Source: Aquilaria yunnanensis
Taxonomy: Eukaryota > Streptophyta > Magnoliopsida > Malvales > Thymelaeaceae
Direction of reading: 5' to 3'
DNA length: 64,000 nucleotides
Assembly (NCBI GenBank): GCA_039654915.1
Contig: CM077598.1
Location: forward strand, 69,716,041-69,780,040
The position numbers were made by a program, and so were the translations under genes. Below, piece after piece: positions 34,567 through 45,660 of this stretch. Numbering within the stretch: position 1 is the stretch's first letter; every line of letters begins with the position of its first letter. Below the pieces are notes generated by a model. That model was not told where the DNA came from. It did no database searches and saw nothing but the letters and a program-made list of their open reading frames with translations.

Positions 34567-35489
34567 TGATGCCATTCAGCATCTTCATTGTACAACATGG
34601 TGAGCCTGGAGCAGGAACTTCCGATGAAGGAATGCTTGGATGAGGGTCCTCCGGTGGTAGAAGGACTGCAATGATTCAGGAAAGCAAGGGTTAGGAGCTC
34701 CCCGGAGTATTTTCTGGAGGAGGAGCCTTCGACGCCCAAGTCAGTACTTTGTGAGAGTAGAGAAAGGGAATAGTAAGCAGAGTATAGCAAGAATTCCTTG
34801 TTAGCTTTTCTCAGTCCTTATGAAAGCACTGTGCAAGTATTTATAGGAGGGCACAAGGAGAAGACCGTTTGACGTAGCTTGCTGAGATGGTGACACGTGT
34901 TTGGCCTGATTCAGTCCATACCTCTGCAGAGGGTTCCCCCAGCTGGCCTTAGGCCATTCTGACCAAGGGTGTCAGTGGAGGTGCTGTGACAGGGGTGCCC
35001 GTGTCAGGGGTATGCGCATGGCTTTTGTGTCAAAGGCTCCTTAATCATTTTTTCGTATGTCCATGTGGCCTTTTCGGGGGACCGAACTCCTTCGGAGTAT
35101 AGAGCTCATTTAGGGAGGTGAGCTCCTTTGGAGGGAGGTCCCTTGTTTGTACGAGGCACCTTCGGTTGGGCTCTCCCGAGGTCAGGCTCAGGTACCTGAT
35201 GATGGCACTTCGTGAGTGGGCTCCGAGGGTAGCCCAAAGAGTATCCGAAGGTGGTTTTGGGCACGTGAGGTCGGCGCGAGGTCACCCTTGGGAAAGGTGG
35301 TGACCCTTTCTAATCGAAGTTGGTCCTATGGGTTTCCTTAGGGTAGCGCCTATCCGGCTTGTCTGAGGGTGCTGAGGCCCTCTCTTTGCCGGGGTTTTTT
35401 CGTGTCTATTTCGACCGGAGGTGGAGCGCTGACCAAGGGTGGTGTGCACATGCGAAGTCCTTCAGGGGGTGATAGCCCTTCTACTATCA
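34567..35489 (-). repeat. 3' LTR of E3
   Basis: TGATGCCATTCAGCATC to CTACTATCA. Similar throughout to 47198-48106, including the AAGTATTTATAGGAGGGC promoter block and the GGTCCCTTGTTT...GAGGCACCTT block. The polypurine tract lies outside it at 35490-35501. Confidence 0.95.
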
Positions 35490-35501
35490 CATGCCCCCCT
35501 T
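35490..35501 (-). promoter_or_regulatory. Polypurine tract of E3
   Basis: On the minus strand AAGGGGGGCATG directly before the 3' LTR start TGATAG. It primes plus-strand synthesis in gypsy elements. Confidence 0.75.
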
Positions 35502-35944
35502 CGGAAATTGAAGATGTTTCTTCAGTTTAGGGAGTTTTGGGAGCCTTTTTGTGGCAAGCGATGCTTGGTCTTGTTGCCGTGATGGTCTTCTATCCGAAGT
35601 CTCCTTCCTCCCAGGAGGGAACTCCGGCGAACTAAGGTGCTCTACTGAGGTAATTCCTCTAGTGTTTGAGTGGTGTCCTTGGCTCTTCCGCCGAGGTCAT
35701 CGTTTGAGGTGCGTACTTCCACTGACCTTTTTGTCAGTGAATCATTTCATCTTCCCATACAGATGGGTGCACTACTTCGGATAGGGTTATGTAGGTCTCC
35801 GAGTTGTCATGGTCGTGCCCTCGTTTCCCGTGTTAGTTTACATGTGGCAACTGATGAGTGGCGAACGGTTATGTTGGTTACATCAATTGAGTCTCTTCAC
35901 CTTCGAGGACCAATAATGACGACGTTTCGTCTGCCCCTTCGGCC

Positions 35945-35952
35945 TATATAAA
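35945..35952 (+). promoter_or_regulatory. TATA box of the E3 antisense gene
   Basis: TATATAAA followed by CCCCTCTTGGCCC, a C/T-rich leader and an ATG at 36078. The spacing (about 130 bases to the ATG) fits a plant RNA polymerase II promoter with a ~100-base leader. It lies outside the LTR, on the strand opposite to gag-pol, so it would serve only the antisense gene. Confidence 0.6.
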
Positions 35953-36490
35953 CCCCTCTTGGCCCAGACCTTCACACTTTTTTTCTTTGCTCTTATTTGC
36001 TCCAGAACTTTCTCTCGTCTTTTTTCTCCTTCCGGCAGCGGTTCTAGCGGGGGAGCGATTTCCGACAATCCTTCACGATGGTGTCCAGGAATCCAGACTT
36101 CAGCAAAACTTTTGGTGGGTCTTTCTTTTTGAAGTTCATCCTTTTTTCTAAAGTCGTTTGTTCCAAAGTTTTGCTTTCTTTAAGTCCTTCAGTTCTCTTT
36201 CTTTAGTTTCCCCAAAGCTACCTCTCTTATCTTTGAGAAATGTCAAACCCTGTTCCACTGATGACCGTCTGTCCTATTCCCGACAGTTTTTTCCCCCTTG
36301 AGTCTCATCCATGCTGCACTACTTCGGAGAAAATGAAGAATTGGGTAGCAAAATTCTATCTCCCTACTTATGTTGTCCAGAGATTACCTATCTCGAGCAT
36401 GTATGGTTACATGGCCAATCCTGATGAGATCACCATTTACCGAGCCCAACTGAAGGCCGGTCTTCGGTATCCTTCCTCGCATGTGGTGTG

Positions 36491-38963
36491 TGATGCGGGT
36501 CTGATTGGCGGAGCCAGCATCTCCACTGTGTGCAGTGGCGAGGGCAGCAGGGGATCCTGGAGGTGCAGGCTAGTCCAGAAGGAAAACTGGTGTCCTGGGT
36601 CGATCACCTTAAGTGATGGCCGGCAGCTGCCTGGTCCTATGGTAGGGTGATGACAAGAAGGACCTCCGGTGTGGGAGAGGGCCCAGAGTGGGGTTCTTTA
36701 GGGAGACCTGGCTGAAACACTCAGAAAATAGGGGTTAGGAGGCCCTCGGGGTGGTTTTCCAGGGGGGAACCTCCGACGCCCAAGTCAGTGCTTTTAGAGA
36801 AAAGGGTACATAGCAATAAGCACAAGGGACTCTTGCCTGGCGTGTCTTTCTGAGGGCTAGAGGGAGAGTATTCAGGTGAAGGGAGGGTAGCGCCCTTTGT
36901 TTTTCGGCCTCTCTGTCCTCTAGGCCGGAGCCCCCCTGTTTGTGACCATTTCTCTGGTATATAAGAGAAGGGGTGCTCCCTTCAGATTGTGGCACGTGTA
37001 TGGACGGATGATGTTCGTATTTTTGGGCGTGGGGGCCCCTAGCCACCTACTGGCTCCTCGATCCATGAGCCGTGGTAGGTGTGGCCCTGTGTGACAGAAC
37101 GTATGCTGTGATGCCGTGTTAGAGCGTGTCTGGGGGTGGCATGTCGGAGACGTATATGATCAGAGTGTCAGACACTCATTGATGGCTCTTACCGTACAAC
37201 CGAGTGTTGGGTTTTAGGAGCCAAACAGTGCAGCGAAATTTAACCGAAACCCCCCAGGATCCAAGTGAAACGAGGTAAATCGGGTGTTAAAAAATTTTCA
37301 TACCTAATTTTCGGTTGAGATCTCTCACTCAACTGTAGAGTCGAATCACAAAACCTGAATAGTTGACGTGTTCAAGCTCTCTATGGTATCCACATGAGCC
37401 TCTCAGGATCACCACGCATTCACCACGTCCCGGCAGATGCATTTCTCTTGCGCTCGCAGTGCTAGCTTGCGTCCTCCAAGGAGTTGCAAGAGAAGAGTGC
37501 GGCTGTCCTTTTGGGAGGCTAGGACAAGGAGACCTACGAATTTCTCACTAGAAGTTGTATTTATAGTGAGACTCAACTTCCAAGCCTAAGGGGTTTCAAA
37601 GCCCTAATCCAATTAGGATTTAATTTCGGGCTTAATAATGGCTCAAATCTTGGGCCCATTATTAATACGAAATTAAAGTGAAACCATAACCCAAATAATT
37701 AGCCCATGCACTCTAATTATCCAAATAGGCTTTTGTGTGCGACCCAAATAATGTGTGCGACCCAATAGGCTTTTATCACGTTGGCAATGATCATAAATCA
37801 CATTTATGATCATAAGCAATGAGCGGTGTCTAGCAACACATCATTGCTACCCAAGTGACAAGATTGTCAATGATTCGACTAAACCTTTATGATCATCACC
37901 GATATATGCCATTGTCCCTTTGTCCAAGATATCAAGACTAAGCACGAGACATGGAATGTGTCACTCTCGTATAGCCCAATCATTGGTTTCTTGATTACCG
38001 AGTAGACTAACTTAAACTGATGACATTGATATCGTATATCAACTCATCCGAGCATAGCCATGCATTTTCTAAGTCTCACTCTGTCAAGGGGCCCGAAGAT
38101 ATCACTCCCGTTATATAGGAGGGACAAATCCCATCTTGATCATACAAATCCCTACGCATGATATGTGACATACCCAATGACCTCCTTCAAGTTCACTCAG
38201 TTACGAGCAACAAAGGAAAGTATCAAAGTATGTGACTCACATGTAGGGAACCTTGATGATCTTAGGTCGAAGGACTACATATACCATGATCACTATGAGA
38301 ATCACTTATGACACTCATATAACGATCCATGAAGTGTTCTCATGGTGGGTCGGTCCAGTACACAAGTTCTCCAACTTGTACCCATATGTAGACTACATAT
38401 CTCATATTAGTCTCCACATATGCTAGTCGTTATGTATTATTGCAACCCGCTCCACAATAATACTAGACCAGGGATGTTTAAGAATATCATTATTCTAGGG
38501 TTACAATTATGTTTATTACGTTACGTGGAAACAAAACAACAAACATAATTGCTGGATTAATGCCTTAATAAAATATCATGACTCAATGTGCAAAAATACA
38601 ATCATCTCATGATTGGCTTTTGGGCACAACACCAACACCGAGGTCCCTTTGGTTGATCTCTCACTTCAGGGTGAGGGACCCTTTCTCGGAGTCGGGCTGG
38701 AACTTCGGTGTCTACGTCTTTGTGGGGCTTTCTTCTGGAGGGGGTGGTTGGTCTTTCTCCCTCTAAGCTGGTTCAGTCGCCCTCCCGAGGGAGGCGCTAC
38801 GCCGGCTCCCGAAGTTTGAATTTGGTGAGCTACCGAGGTCGTGCGCCTCAAGTGTATGACTTCCTTCACTCCGGAGTCCTTTCCGAGGTCGTATGCCTCA
38901 GGTGTCTGGCTCCCTCTTTCCCGTGGTCTTTAGGTGGTCAGGGCAATAGCACTTCGGCTATCA
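36491..38963 (-). repeat. Tat-type solo LTR in the E3 antisense gene
   Basis: TGATGCGGGTCTG at the left to AATAGCACTTCGGCTATCA at the right, flanked by GTGTG at 36486-36490 and 38964-38968. Without the nested copia LTR (37205-38637 plus its duplication) it is about 1035 bp. It is closer in text to the solo LTR 12186-13062 than to the LTRs of E3. Confidence 0.92.
37205..38637 (-). repeat. Copia solo LTR 'G'
   Basis: 1433-bp reverse copy (TGTTGGG...CCAACA on plus) with perfect CCGAG duplications at 37200-37204 and 38638-38642. A short duplication of AATGTGTGCGACCCAAT text around 37733-37765 is private to this copy. Confidence 0.96.
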
Positions 38964-40415
38964 GTGTGTGAGTTCTGCAGGTTCCATGGGATTGCCATGA
39001 ACCAGCTTCCTCCAAACTCCTATTCTTATTTTAATGCCTTTCTTTGCATGTGTGGGGTCTTTAAGATAAGACCCCATTTTCTTTTCTTCATGCAATACTA
39101 TAAGCTCCAACCAGTTCTGAAGGATGGCTTCTACTTCTTGCTTCCTCGAGGATCCGGGAGCAAGAACTTCACCTTTACCTTTGGGAGGTAGGACAGCTGG
39201 TGGGGTGGTAAAAAAAGTTCTTTTTCCTATCAATTCTCGAAAGATGGTGCTACGTTCCGACCAGATGGGCTTCGGGGGTGTTGAAGACTGACATGGTTGA
39301 CCCTTAGAAGCTGCTGACCTCTGGGTTGGCCGCGATTTTGATGAGCTCGACAGACGCATTTGGGACGTTGCGGATTGGGACTCCGAGGTCCCTCCATGTT
39401 CCTTATACCCCTTTCCCATTAAGTGCAACCTTATGTCCGAAGAGGTCCTTCGGGAACTGGGGGTAATCTACGAGCATAAGTTCTACTTGAACCTGCCGTG
39501 CCTGTTCTCCCAGGAAAGAAGGCGTCGTTGGTGATGCTTCACCAGGCTTAGATTTCATACGAGGCTATTGTCGAGAGTAAGTTGTCTCCTAGGCTTTGCT
39601 ACCTATATTCCTTTTGGACTTACACTGATGTTTTTTCCTTTTGTAGAGATGGGTGATCAATCTACGGAGTTCTATAAGTCCTTTTTTCTCTGTCAGGCCG
39701 AGAAGGGGGAGGAAATGTGGGGGAAGGCATCTGTGAAGAGGAAGAAGACTACTGGGGGCTGTCAAAGGTAGAGAAAGCCAAAGCGGACATCCTTGCTCCT
39801 CCCCCAGAAGACGTCATGGAGGTGCAGGATCAATCGTCTGCCGAGTCTCCTGCCCACACCGATCCACCTTCCGATCCTGCCATCCTCGATACACCTTTGA
39901 GTCTGGATGCTGCAATTGAGACTTCGGTCGAAGGTACTTCGGCTCAGGAGCTCGAGGAGAGCCGAAGAAGGAAAGGCAAAAACATTCTCGGTGAAGTCCG
40001 TGAGCCGGACGAGGCCGAGGATGCGGTCACCGAGGTTCCACTAGGTTTGTTACATAGCCATTCCTCTATGAATCTTGGTGTTTTTGGTATCTTGGATCTT
40101 GTAGATGAATGCCTAAGGGATGACGTACTAATGGAACTTCAGCGTGATTTTGCAGAGGAGATGACACTTGCTCCTTGGGTAGAGGCCCATGCCCGGAAGA
40201 AGGACCTTCGGGATAGCCATATCCCGAAGGACAAAGTACTTAGGAAGCCTTTCTAGTCTTTCACGGAGGACATGAACTTGTTCTCCGAGGCCAGCCAGTT
40301 GATGGCTCCCCAAATGGTGAAGGGGGTGCTGAGGAACGCCACCTTTCAGTCGCTCACCGCTAAATGCCTAAATGAGGAGATCCTTGCGGGGAGGATGAGC
40401 GAGCACGCCGCCCAG

Positions 40416-40511
40416 GTAGATTTCTTCTTTCTTTCTTTGGGGACTTAGAAAAATTTTCTTCTGAGTTTTTGTTGCCCTTTGACCCTTACTCGGGGCTTTC
40501 TTTTTTTACAG
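40416..40511 (+). other. Intron of the E3 antisense gene
   Basis: CAG|GTAGAT ... TTTTTTTACAG|CTCC, 96 bases, T-rich before the acceptor. The E2 copy has CTAG|GTAAAC ... TTTTTGCAG at 21074-21168 (95 bases) at the same point of the protein, between the HA(A/T) codons and (L/A)AY(S/G)GYF. Confidence 0.7.
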
Positions 40512-41207
40512 CTCCTAGCGTACAGCGGATATTTCTGAGCTTGGGCAGCAAAGCAGATTGAGGTTAACTCTCGGAGCCAGGATTCTCTGAAGAAGGTGAA
40601 GGATTTTTGTGCCTAATACATCCTCAAGTATGGTGAATTGAACAAAATCACCAAGGAGGATGTGGAGAATCTCCGGGCAAAGCTTCGGGAGAGTAAGAAG
40701 GAGCTCATTCTCGACTTTTCGGCCAAGGTTGAGGACCTCGACGCAAAGTATGCCGTTCTCTCTTCAGAGAACGATGCCCTTCAGAAGGAAAGGGCAGATG
40801 ACGCTGAAAATCTTACAAAGGTGCTTGCTTTGAACACCGAGCTCCAAGCCAAGGTCAATCTGTTGAAGAAAGAGGCCAAGAAGAAGAATAAGAAGAGGAA
40901 GAAGAAGCTCGAGAGTAAGGTTGCTGAACTCACCTCCAAACTGGAGACTCTGAGTGCCGAGAAGGACCAGTCCGACCAGATGATGAAAGTATCTTATCAC
41001 GACCGCTTTCATCTGGCTCGGCATCAAGTGTTTTCTCGGCACCCCAAGCTCGACCTCTCATTCCTGGCCACTTTGGATTTCCCCAAAGAGCCTAGGTGGA
41101 TGTGGTCGAAGTCGAAGTACCTCAACCTCCCGCCTGTTGTGCCTGCGCCTTCGAATGCTCCCATCCAAGAGAAGGATGCCAACGTCGAAGAGGTATCGGA
41201 CGCTTAG

Positions 41208-41693
41208 GCTCAGGAATAGGCTTTTTTTTCTTTCTCTTTTCTTGTAACCTACTCCTTTGTACTATTGCCCAGAGCTATGAATGAAAATTCTTTCAAAGAT
41301 TTAGCTAAGTTCCTGTTCTTTTCTTCGGTCATCATTCTTCAGAAGCTTGCATGATTTTATGTACACGTCTTTGGCCAACATCCATGTTCAAAATCATGCC
41401 TTCGCGAAGCTTCGTACTGTTCTTCCCTTAGTGAAAATTTTCCAGTATGTAGAACGTTTTCCCGTGACACAAGGAGCGACCATTTTCACTTTTTCGAACG
41501 TATTGCGCCGAGTCTTAGGCTTTGCTAGCGAGCTAACACCTTCGGGAAACTTTTTAAAAGTCAATATGCCAAGAGCCCATTCTAGCAATGTGACCATATT
41601 CAGTTCATAAACCATATTGAGTTGACACGTATACTTTTGTTTACTGGCGATTTTGAAGAGGGGTAATCACAAGCTTTTCTTCAGAAAAAATGT
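41208..41693. other. E3 spacer between antisense gene and pol 3' ends
   Basis: Short intergenic part where two convergent transcripts would end. An AATGAA at about 41278 could act as a poly(A) signal for the antisense gene. Otherwise no feature is seen. Confidence 0.45.
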
Positions 41694-43658
41694 CTAAGTG
41701 TAGAATTTTTTCAAAGAATCTAAATGCCAAGTGTTTCTAAACTCTCCTCCTTTGGCGTCGCCCAATTTGTGCACCCCTGGGTGGATGTCATCGAGGACCA
41801 GATAAGGACCATCCCAGTTTGCCCGAAGTACCCCATCTGATGGCCTTTGTGGCTCGAATTCAGCCTTTTGGATGACGAGGTCCCCCTTCTTGATTCCTTT
41901 TTTCTTCACATGCAAGTTAGTAGCATCAGCTACTATTTGTTGAAAAGCCTTCCTTCTGAGTTCGGCCATCTCCCGGTGTTCTTCGGCGAGATCTAATTTT
42001 GCCCTCAAGCCAAGGTTGTTTCCTTCTTCGTCAACCACCTGTGTTCTTATTGATGGCTGTATGACCTCAATAGGAATTATGGCTTCTGTACCGAACATGA
42101 GCGAGAAAGGAGTTTCTCTTGTGGCCCTTCTGGGAGTTGTGCGATAACTCCATAGTACACTTGGTTGTTCCCCTGGCCATTTCCCCTTTGCCTCTTTTAG
42201 CCTTTTGTTCAGGCCATCTTTTATTGTCCTATTGGACACCTCGGCTTGCCCATTACTTTGAGGATGGGCTACTGGGGTGAAGTGTAGTTTTACGTCGAGG
42301 TTAGTCACTAATTCTCTGAACCTTTTTTCAGTAAACTGGGTACCATTGTCGGCCACTATTACCCTTGGTATGCCAAATTGGCATATGATGTTCTTCCAGA
42401 TGAACTTCTGGGTATCCTTCATCGAGATCAATGCCAAAGGCTCTACTTCGATCCATTTAGTGAAGTAGTCTACTGCAACTATGCAGAACTTCACCCCACA
42501 AGGGGCGCTTGGGAGAGGTCCAATGAGGTCAATACCCCCGATGGCGAAGGGGCAAGGGTAATTTTCCGTAGTTATCTTCTCCGAGGGTAACCTCTGGATG
42601 TTGGCATGTCTTTGGCAATTGTCACATTTTCGAACAAATTGCCTTGGATCCTTTCTTAGGGTAGGCCAAAAGTAACCTTGGCGAAGTAGTACTCCGGCGA
42701 GGGTGTCTGTTCCTTTGTGGGAACCACAGGCCCCCTCAAGAACTTCTACGAGGATTGTTCTGACATCCTCTTCACTTATGCACCTCTGCAATGGACTTGC
42801 ATACCCTTGTTTGTATAGTTCCTCCCCGATGAGGAAGTATCTCCCCGAGCATTTTTGCACTTTTGTGGGCTCAGCAAGGTCTTCGGGGAGTGCCAAAGTT
42901 GGAAGGTATTTCTTGATGGAATCATGCCATCCTTCTCCCGAGGTTGCTATGCACATTAGCTCTGTGCTGGGTTGACTCAGCACCTCGGTGGGTTCCTTGG
43001 ACTTGGCCAAGGTGTCAGCTTCAGCATTATCTCTACGAGGCACATTTTCTATATGTACCAAGTCAAACTCTTTAATGAGTTTCTTGATGAGGTCATGATA
43101 TTTTGCCAAGGTTGGATCCTTTGTAGCGTAATCTCTTGTCGTTTGCCAGACTATTAGCTGTGAGTCATTGTGGGCTTTAAGGTTTCTCACACCAACTTTT
43201 CTGGCCAGTTTTAATCCTGCTATAAGGGCCTCATACTCGAGAATGTTATTGGTGACATCAAAACCTAATTTGATGGCTTTGGTGGCTTCCATACCTTTGG
43301 GCCCCCGAAGAACCACTCCAGGGCCTTGGTGTTCGGCGCCTGAAGCTCCATCGACAAAGAGTTTACACTCTGGTTCAATCCTTATCAGGTCTTCCGAGGT
43401 AACTTCAGCATTCTCAATTTCTGGAACTTTGGCGATGAAGTCTGCCAATGCTTGGGCTTTTATTTCCCTTATTGGCTCGTAAGTGATGTCATATTCTCCA
43501 AGCTCGATACACCATTTTGGCAGCCTTCTCGAATGCTCTACCTTCTTCGTTATGCCACGAAGAGGTAGGTTACTTCGGACAATGATGGCGTGTCCTTGAA
43601 AGTAGGGCCGTAGCCTTCTACCTGTGAGTACTAAGGCATAAATGGCATTTTGGAGCAA
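41694..43658 (-). pseudogene. E3 pol: RNase H, second RNase H and integrase (654-codon open frame)
   Basis: Open frame with the end of the first RNase H (LGEYDITYEP, residues 53-62). Next comes a complete second RNase H with Asp103 (FVDGAS), Glu141 or Glu143 (EYEAL), Asp165 (NDSQL) and Asp214 (NAEADTLA), a type typical of plant Tat elements. Integrase follows: a zinc-binding end with CDNCQRH (345-351), of which only one of the two expected His residues is obvious, then the core Asp377, Asp437, Glu473 with the expected 59- and 35-residue spacing. The end has RRKAFQQIVADATNLH. It joins RT through a frame break near 43660-43746. This half could still fold, but the element as a whole is dead because RT and protease are damaged. 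Confidence 0.9.
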
Positions 43659-43746
43659 TGGTTACCTTACCTCGGCGCCGTGCAAGGACTTGCTTAATAA
43701 TATACTGGCCACTGCCTCCCACCTTCTTCTTTCACTAGCACTGAAC

Positions 43747-44697
43747 TCATAGCTTTTTCAGTGACGGCAAGGTAGAGGATGAGAGGCTCTCCTTCCTGAG
43801 GTTGCAGAAGTGTCGCAAATGGGTTAGGTAGCCTTTAAGCTCATCCCAAGCTTTCTGACATTCTTGGTTCCAAGTGTGCTCGTCGGTTCCGGAGTTACCT
43901 TCACTTTTGGTTTCCGTGGTAAGCACCTTGAAGAATGGTCGACATCGGTCGCCATACCAGGAAAGGAATCTACTAAGGGAAGTGATTCTTCCGGTACCGC
44001 TTTTTATATCTTTAGTGGTTGTAGGTGTTTGGAATCCTAACAAGGCTTTGACCTTTTTGGGGTTGGCGTCTATTCCCCTTTTTGACACCATGAACCCGAG
44101 GAACTTACCTGCACTCACTCCAAACACGCACTTCTCAGGGTTAAGGTGAATGCCAAACTCCCAAAGTTGTTGGAAGGTTTCATCTAAGTCCAAGGTATGA
44201 TTACTAGTCATTCTGCTCTTAACTATCATATCATGAACATATGCTTCTATGTTCCTCCCAATCTGGGAGTCTATCACTTTATTCATCAACCTCTGATAGG
44301 TAGCCCCTACGTTCTTAAGCCCGAAGGGCATTTTGACGTAGCAGTAGGTACCAACTTCGGTGATAAAGGTGATTTTTTCTTCATCTTCGAGGTTCATCCA
44401 AATTTGATGATACCCGCTAAAGGCTTCAAGGAAACTGAGGAGACCGTATTCAGCGGTTGAATCGACCAATTGGTCTATAGCTGGCAAAGGGTGGGAGTCC
44501 TTTGGACAGGCATCATTCAGGTTCCAAAAATTGATGCACATTCGGAGCTTTTCACTCCCTTCTTTTGTGGCGATAACCACGTTGCTGAGCCATTCGGGGT
44601 ATTTAACTTTTCTTATTACACCTACCTTAATCAGGCACTTAACTTCAGTTTTAACGAAGGAGTTCTTATGAGCCGATAGGTTTGTTTTTTCTGCCAA
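43747..44697 (-). pseudogene. E3 reverse transcriptase with altered catalytic residues
   Basis: 316-codon open frame with the RT core: LRMCINFWNLNDACPKD (residues 51-67), FLEAFSGYHQI (89-99), YCYVKMPFGLKN (118-129), AYVHDMIVKS (152-161) and LNPEKCVFGVSAGKFLGF. Two of three catalytic Asp are changed: Asp to Glu at residue 91 and YVDD to YVHD at residue 155 (codon CAT). This RT should be inactive. It overlaps the next upstream frame at 44631-44697 and is cut from the RNase H part by a frame break. Confidence 0.9.
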
Positions 44698-45660
44698 ACC
44701 AGCTTTGCATCAGGTAGTACTTTGAGACTATGGTGGATTATGCTGAGGTCGACCCCAGGCATGTCTTTCGAAGAGTAGGCGAATAGATCTTTGTTCATTA
44801 ACAAGAAAGATACAAGCTTATCTTTGTCACCCTTGGCCAATTTTTTTCCCACTTGGGTGTTCCGGCCGGGGACCAGCTGTACATCTTCTGTTTCTACTTT
44901 TTCCAACTTCTCTACTCCCTCCTTTGCTGTCTCTTCACCAGTCATGATGGCTCCTTCAATAGCCAAAGTCTGTACTTGGACCTTTGCTGGGCTTTCTCTA
45001 GCCTTGGTGAAGACCCTCCTGACCTCAGATTGGTCAATGAAGATCTCTGCATCTTCTTCTTAGTTGCGAAGGTGACTGTTAAGTACTTTACATCCAAGTG
45101 GATGTGGAGATTGCCTTGAGTTTGCCTTCTGAGGATGGTGTTGTATGATGTGGGAACATCAATGACGATGAACCTTGCCATAATAGAGGTGAACAGTTCC
45201 TCCTGACTCTGAGGCAAGGTCCCTTTCAGCATTAGAGGCAGATCGATGTATCCGAGGACGGGGAGCTCGGATGGCCCAACCCCGAAGGTGGGGGAATTGA
45301 CTATGTTGAGGTCGCCTTTTGAAATGCCTAAGTTAGGCAGTTGATGCGAGAAGATAATGTCGATTTGGAGCCATCGTCCAGAAGTACTCTTTTGACGTCC
45401 CAACTCCCTATCCTTGCCATGACAAGGAGTGGGTCATCGTGGGGGAACTTCACAGTGGACCCGTCTTTGCGAACAAGCCTGTTCGGCGAGTTCCAATACT
45501 CCATTAAGGAGATTTCTCTTATCTTTCTTTTCCTCTCAGCCGAGGGTATCCCTGTAGTGGTTTGGATGACCCCTGCTGATGGTGGCAGATTCTTTCGAGG
45601 ACTTCAGTCACGACGTCCATCAGAATCATAGTCCTCCTCGTCCCCCCTTCTTTGTTCTTC
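44698..45660 (-). pseudogene. E3 protease and gag-pol linker, frameshifted
   Basis: Contains the protease region with VKRVLLDDGS near 45400. Just after DDGS the frame shifts by one, and the downstream part (IIFSHQLPNLGISKGDLN, FIVIDVPTSYNTIL) is read in another frame (44942-45403). A last stretch (44631-44966) leads into RT with VGKKLAKGDKDKL and LFAYSSKDMPGVD. The E2 copy has the same DDGS site without the shift at that point. Confidence 0.82.

Larger units (their letters stand above)
36078..41207 (+). pseudogene. Antisense spliced gene of E3 ('putative gypsy type transposon' family)
   Basis: A separate gene opposite to gag-pol. A possible first exon is 36078-36114 (MVSRNPDFSKTF); an intron 36115-36237 would keep the frame into MSNPVPLMTV. 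That block ends at 36490, where a solo LTR splits a codon run: removing 36491-38963 plus one GTGTG restores an open frame into CEFCRFHGIAMNQLPPNSYS and HFLFFMQYYKL, the family core. Later blocks: GFYFLLPRGSGSKNFTFTFG (about 39120), a degenerate stretch, introns 39577-39646 and 40416-40511, an acidic linker and FGILDLVDECLRDDVLMELQ (about 40090). A coiled coil with KKKNKKRKKKLESK spans 40638-41000, and the end RHQVFSRHPKLDLSFLATL closes at 41207. Stops near 39190-39540 and 40530-40620 show it is dead now. Similar extra antisense genes are known in Tat elements such as Grande. Function unknown. Confidence 0.78.
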
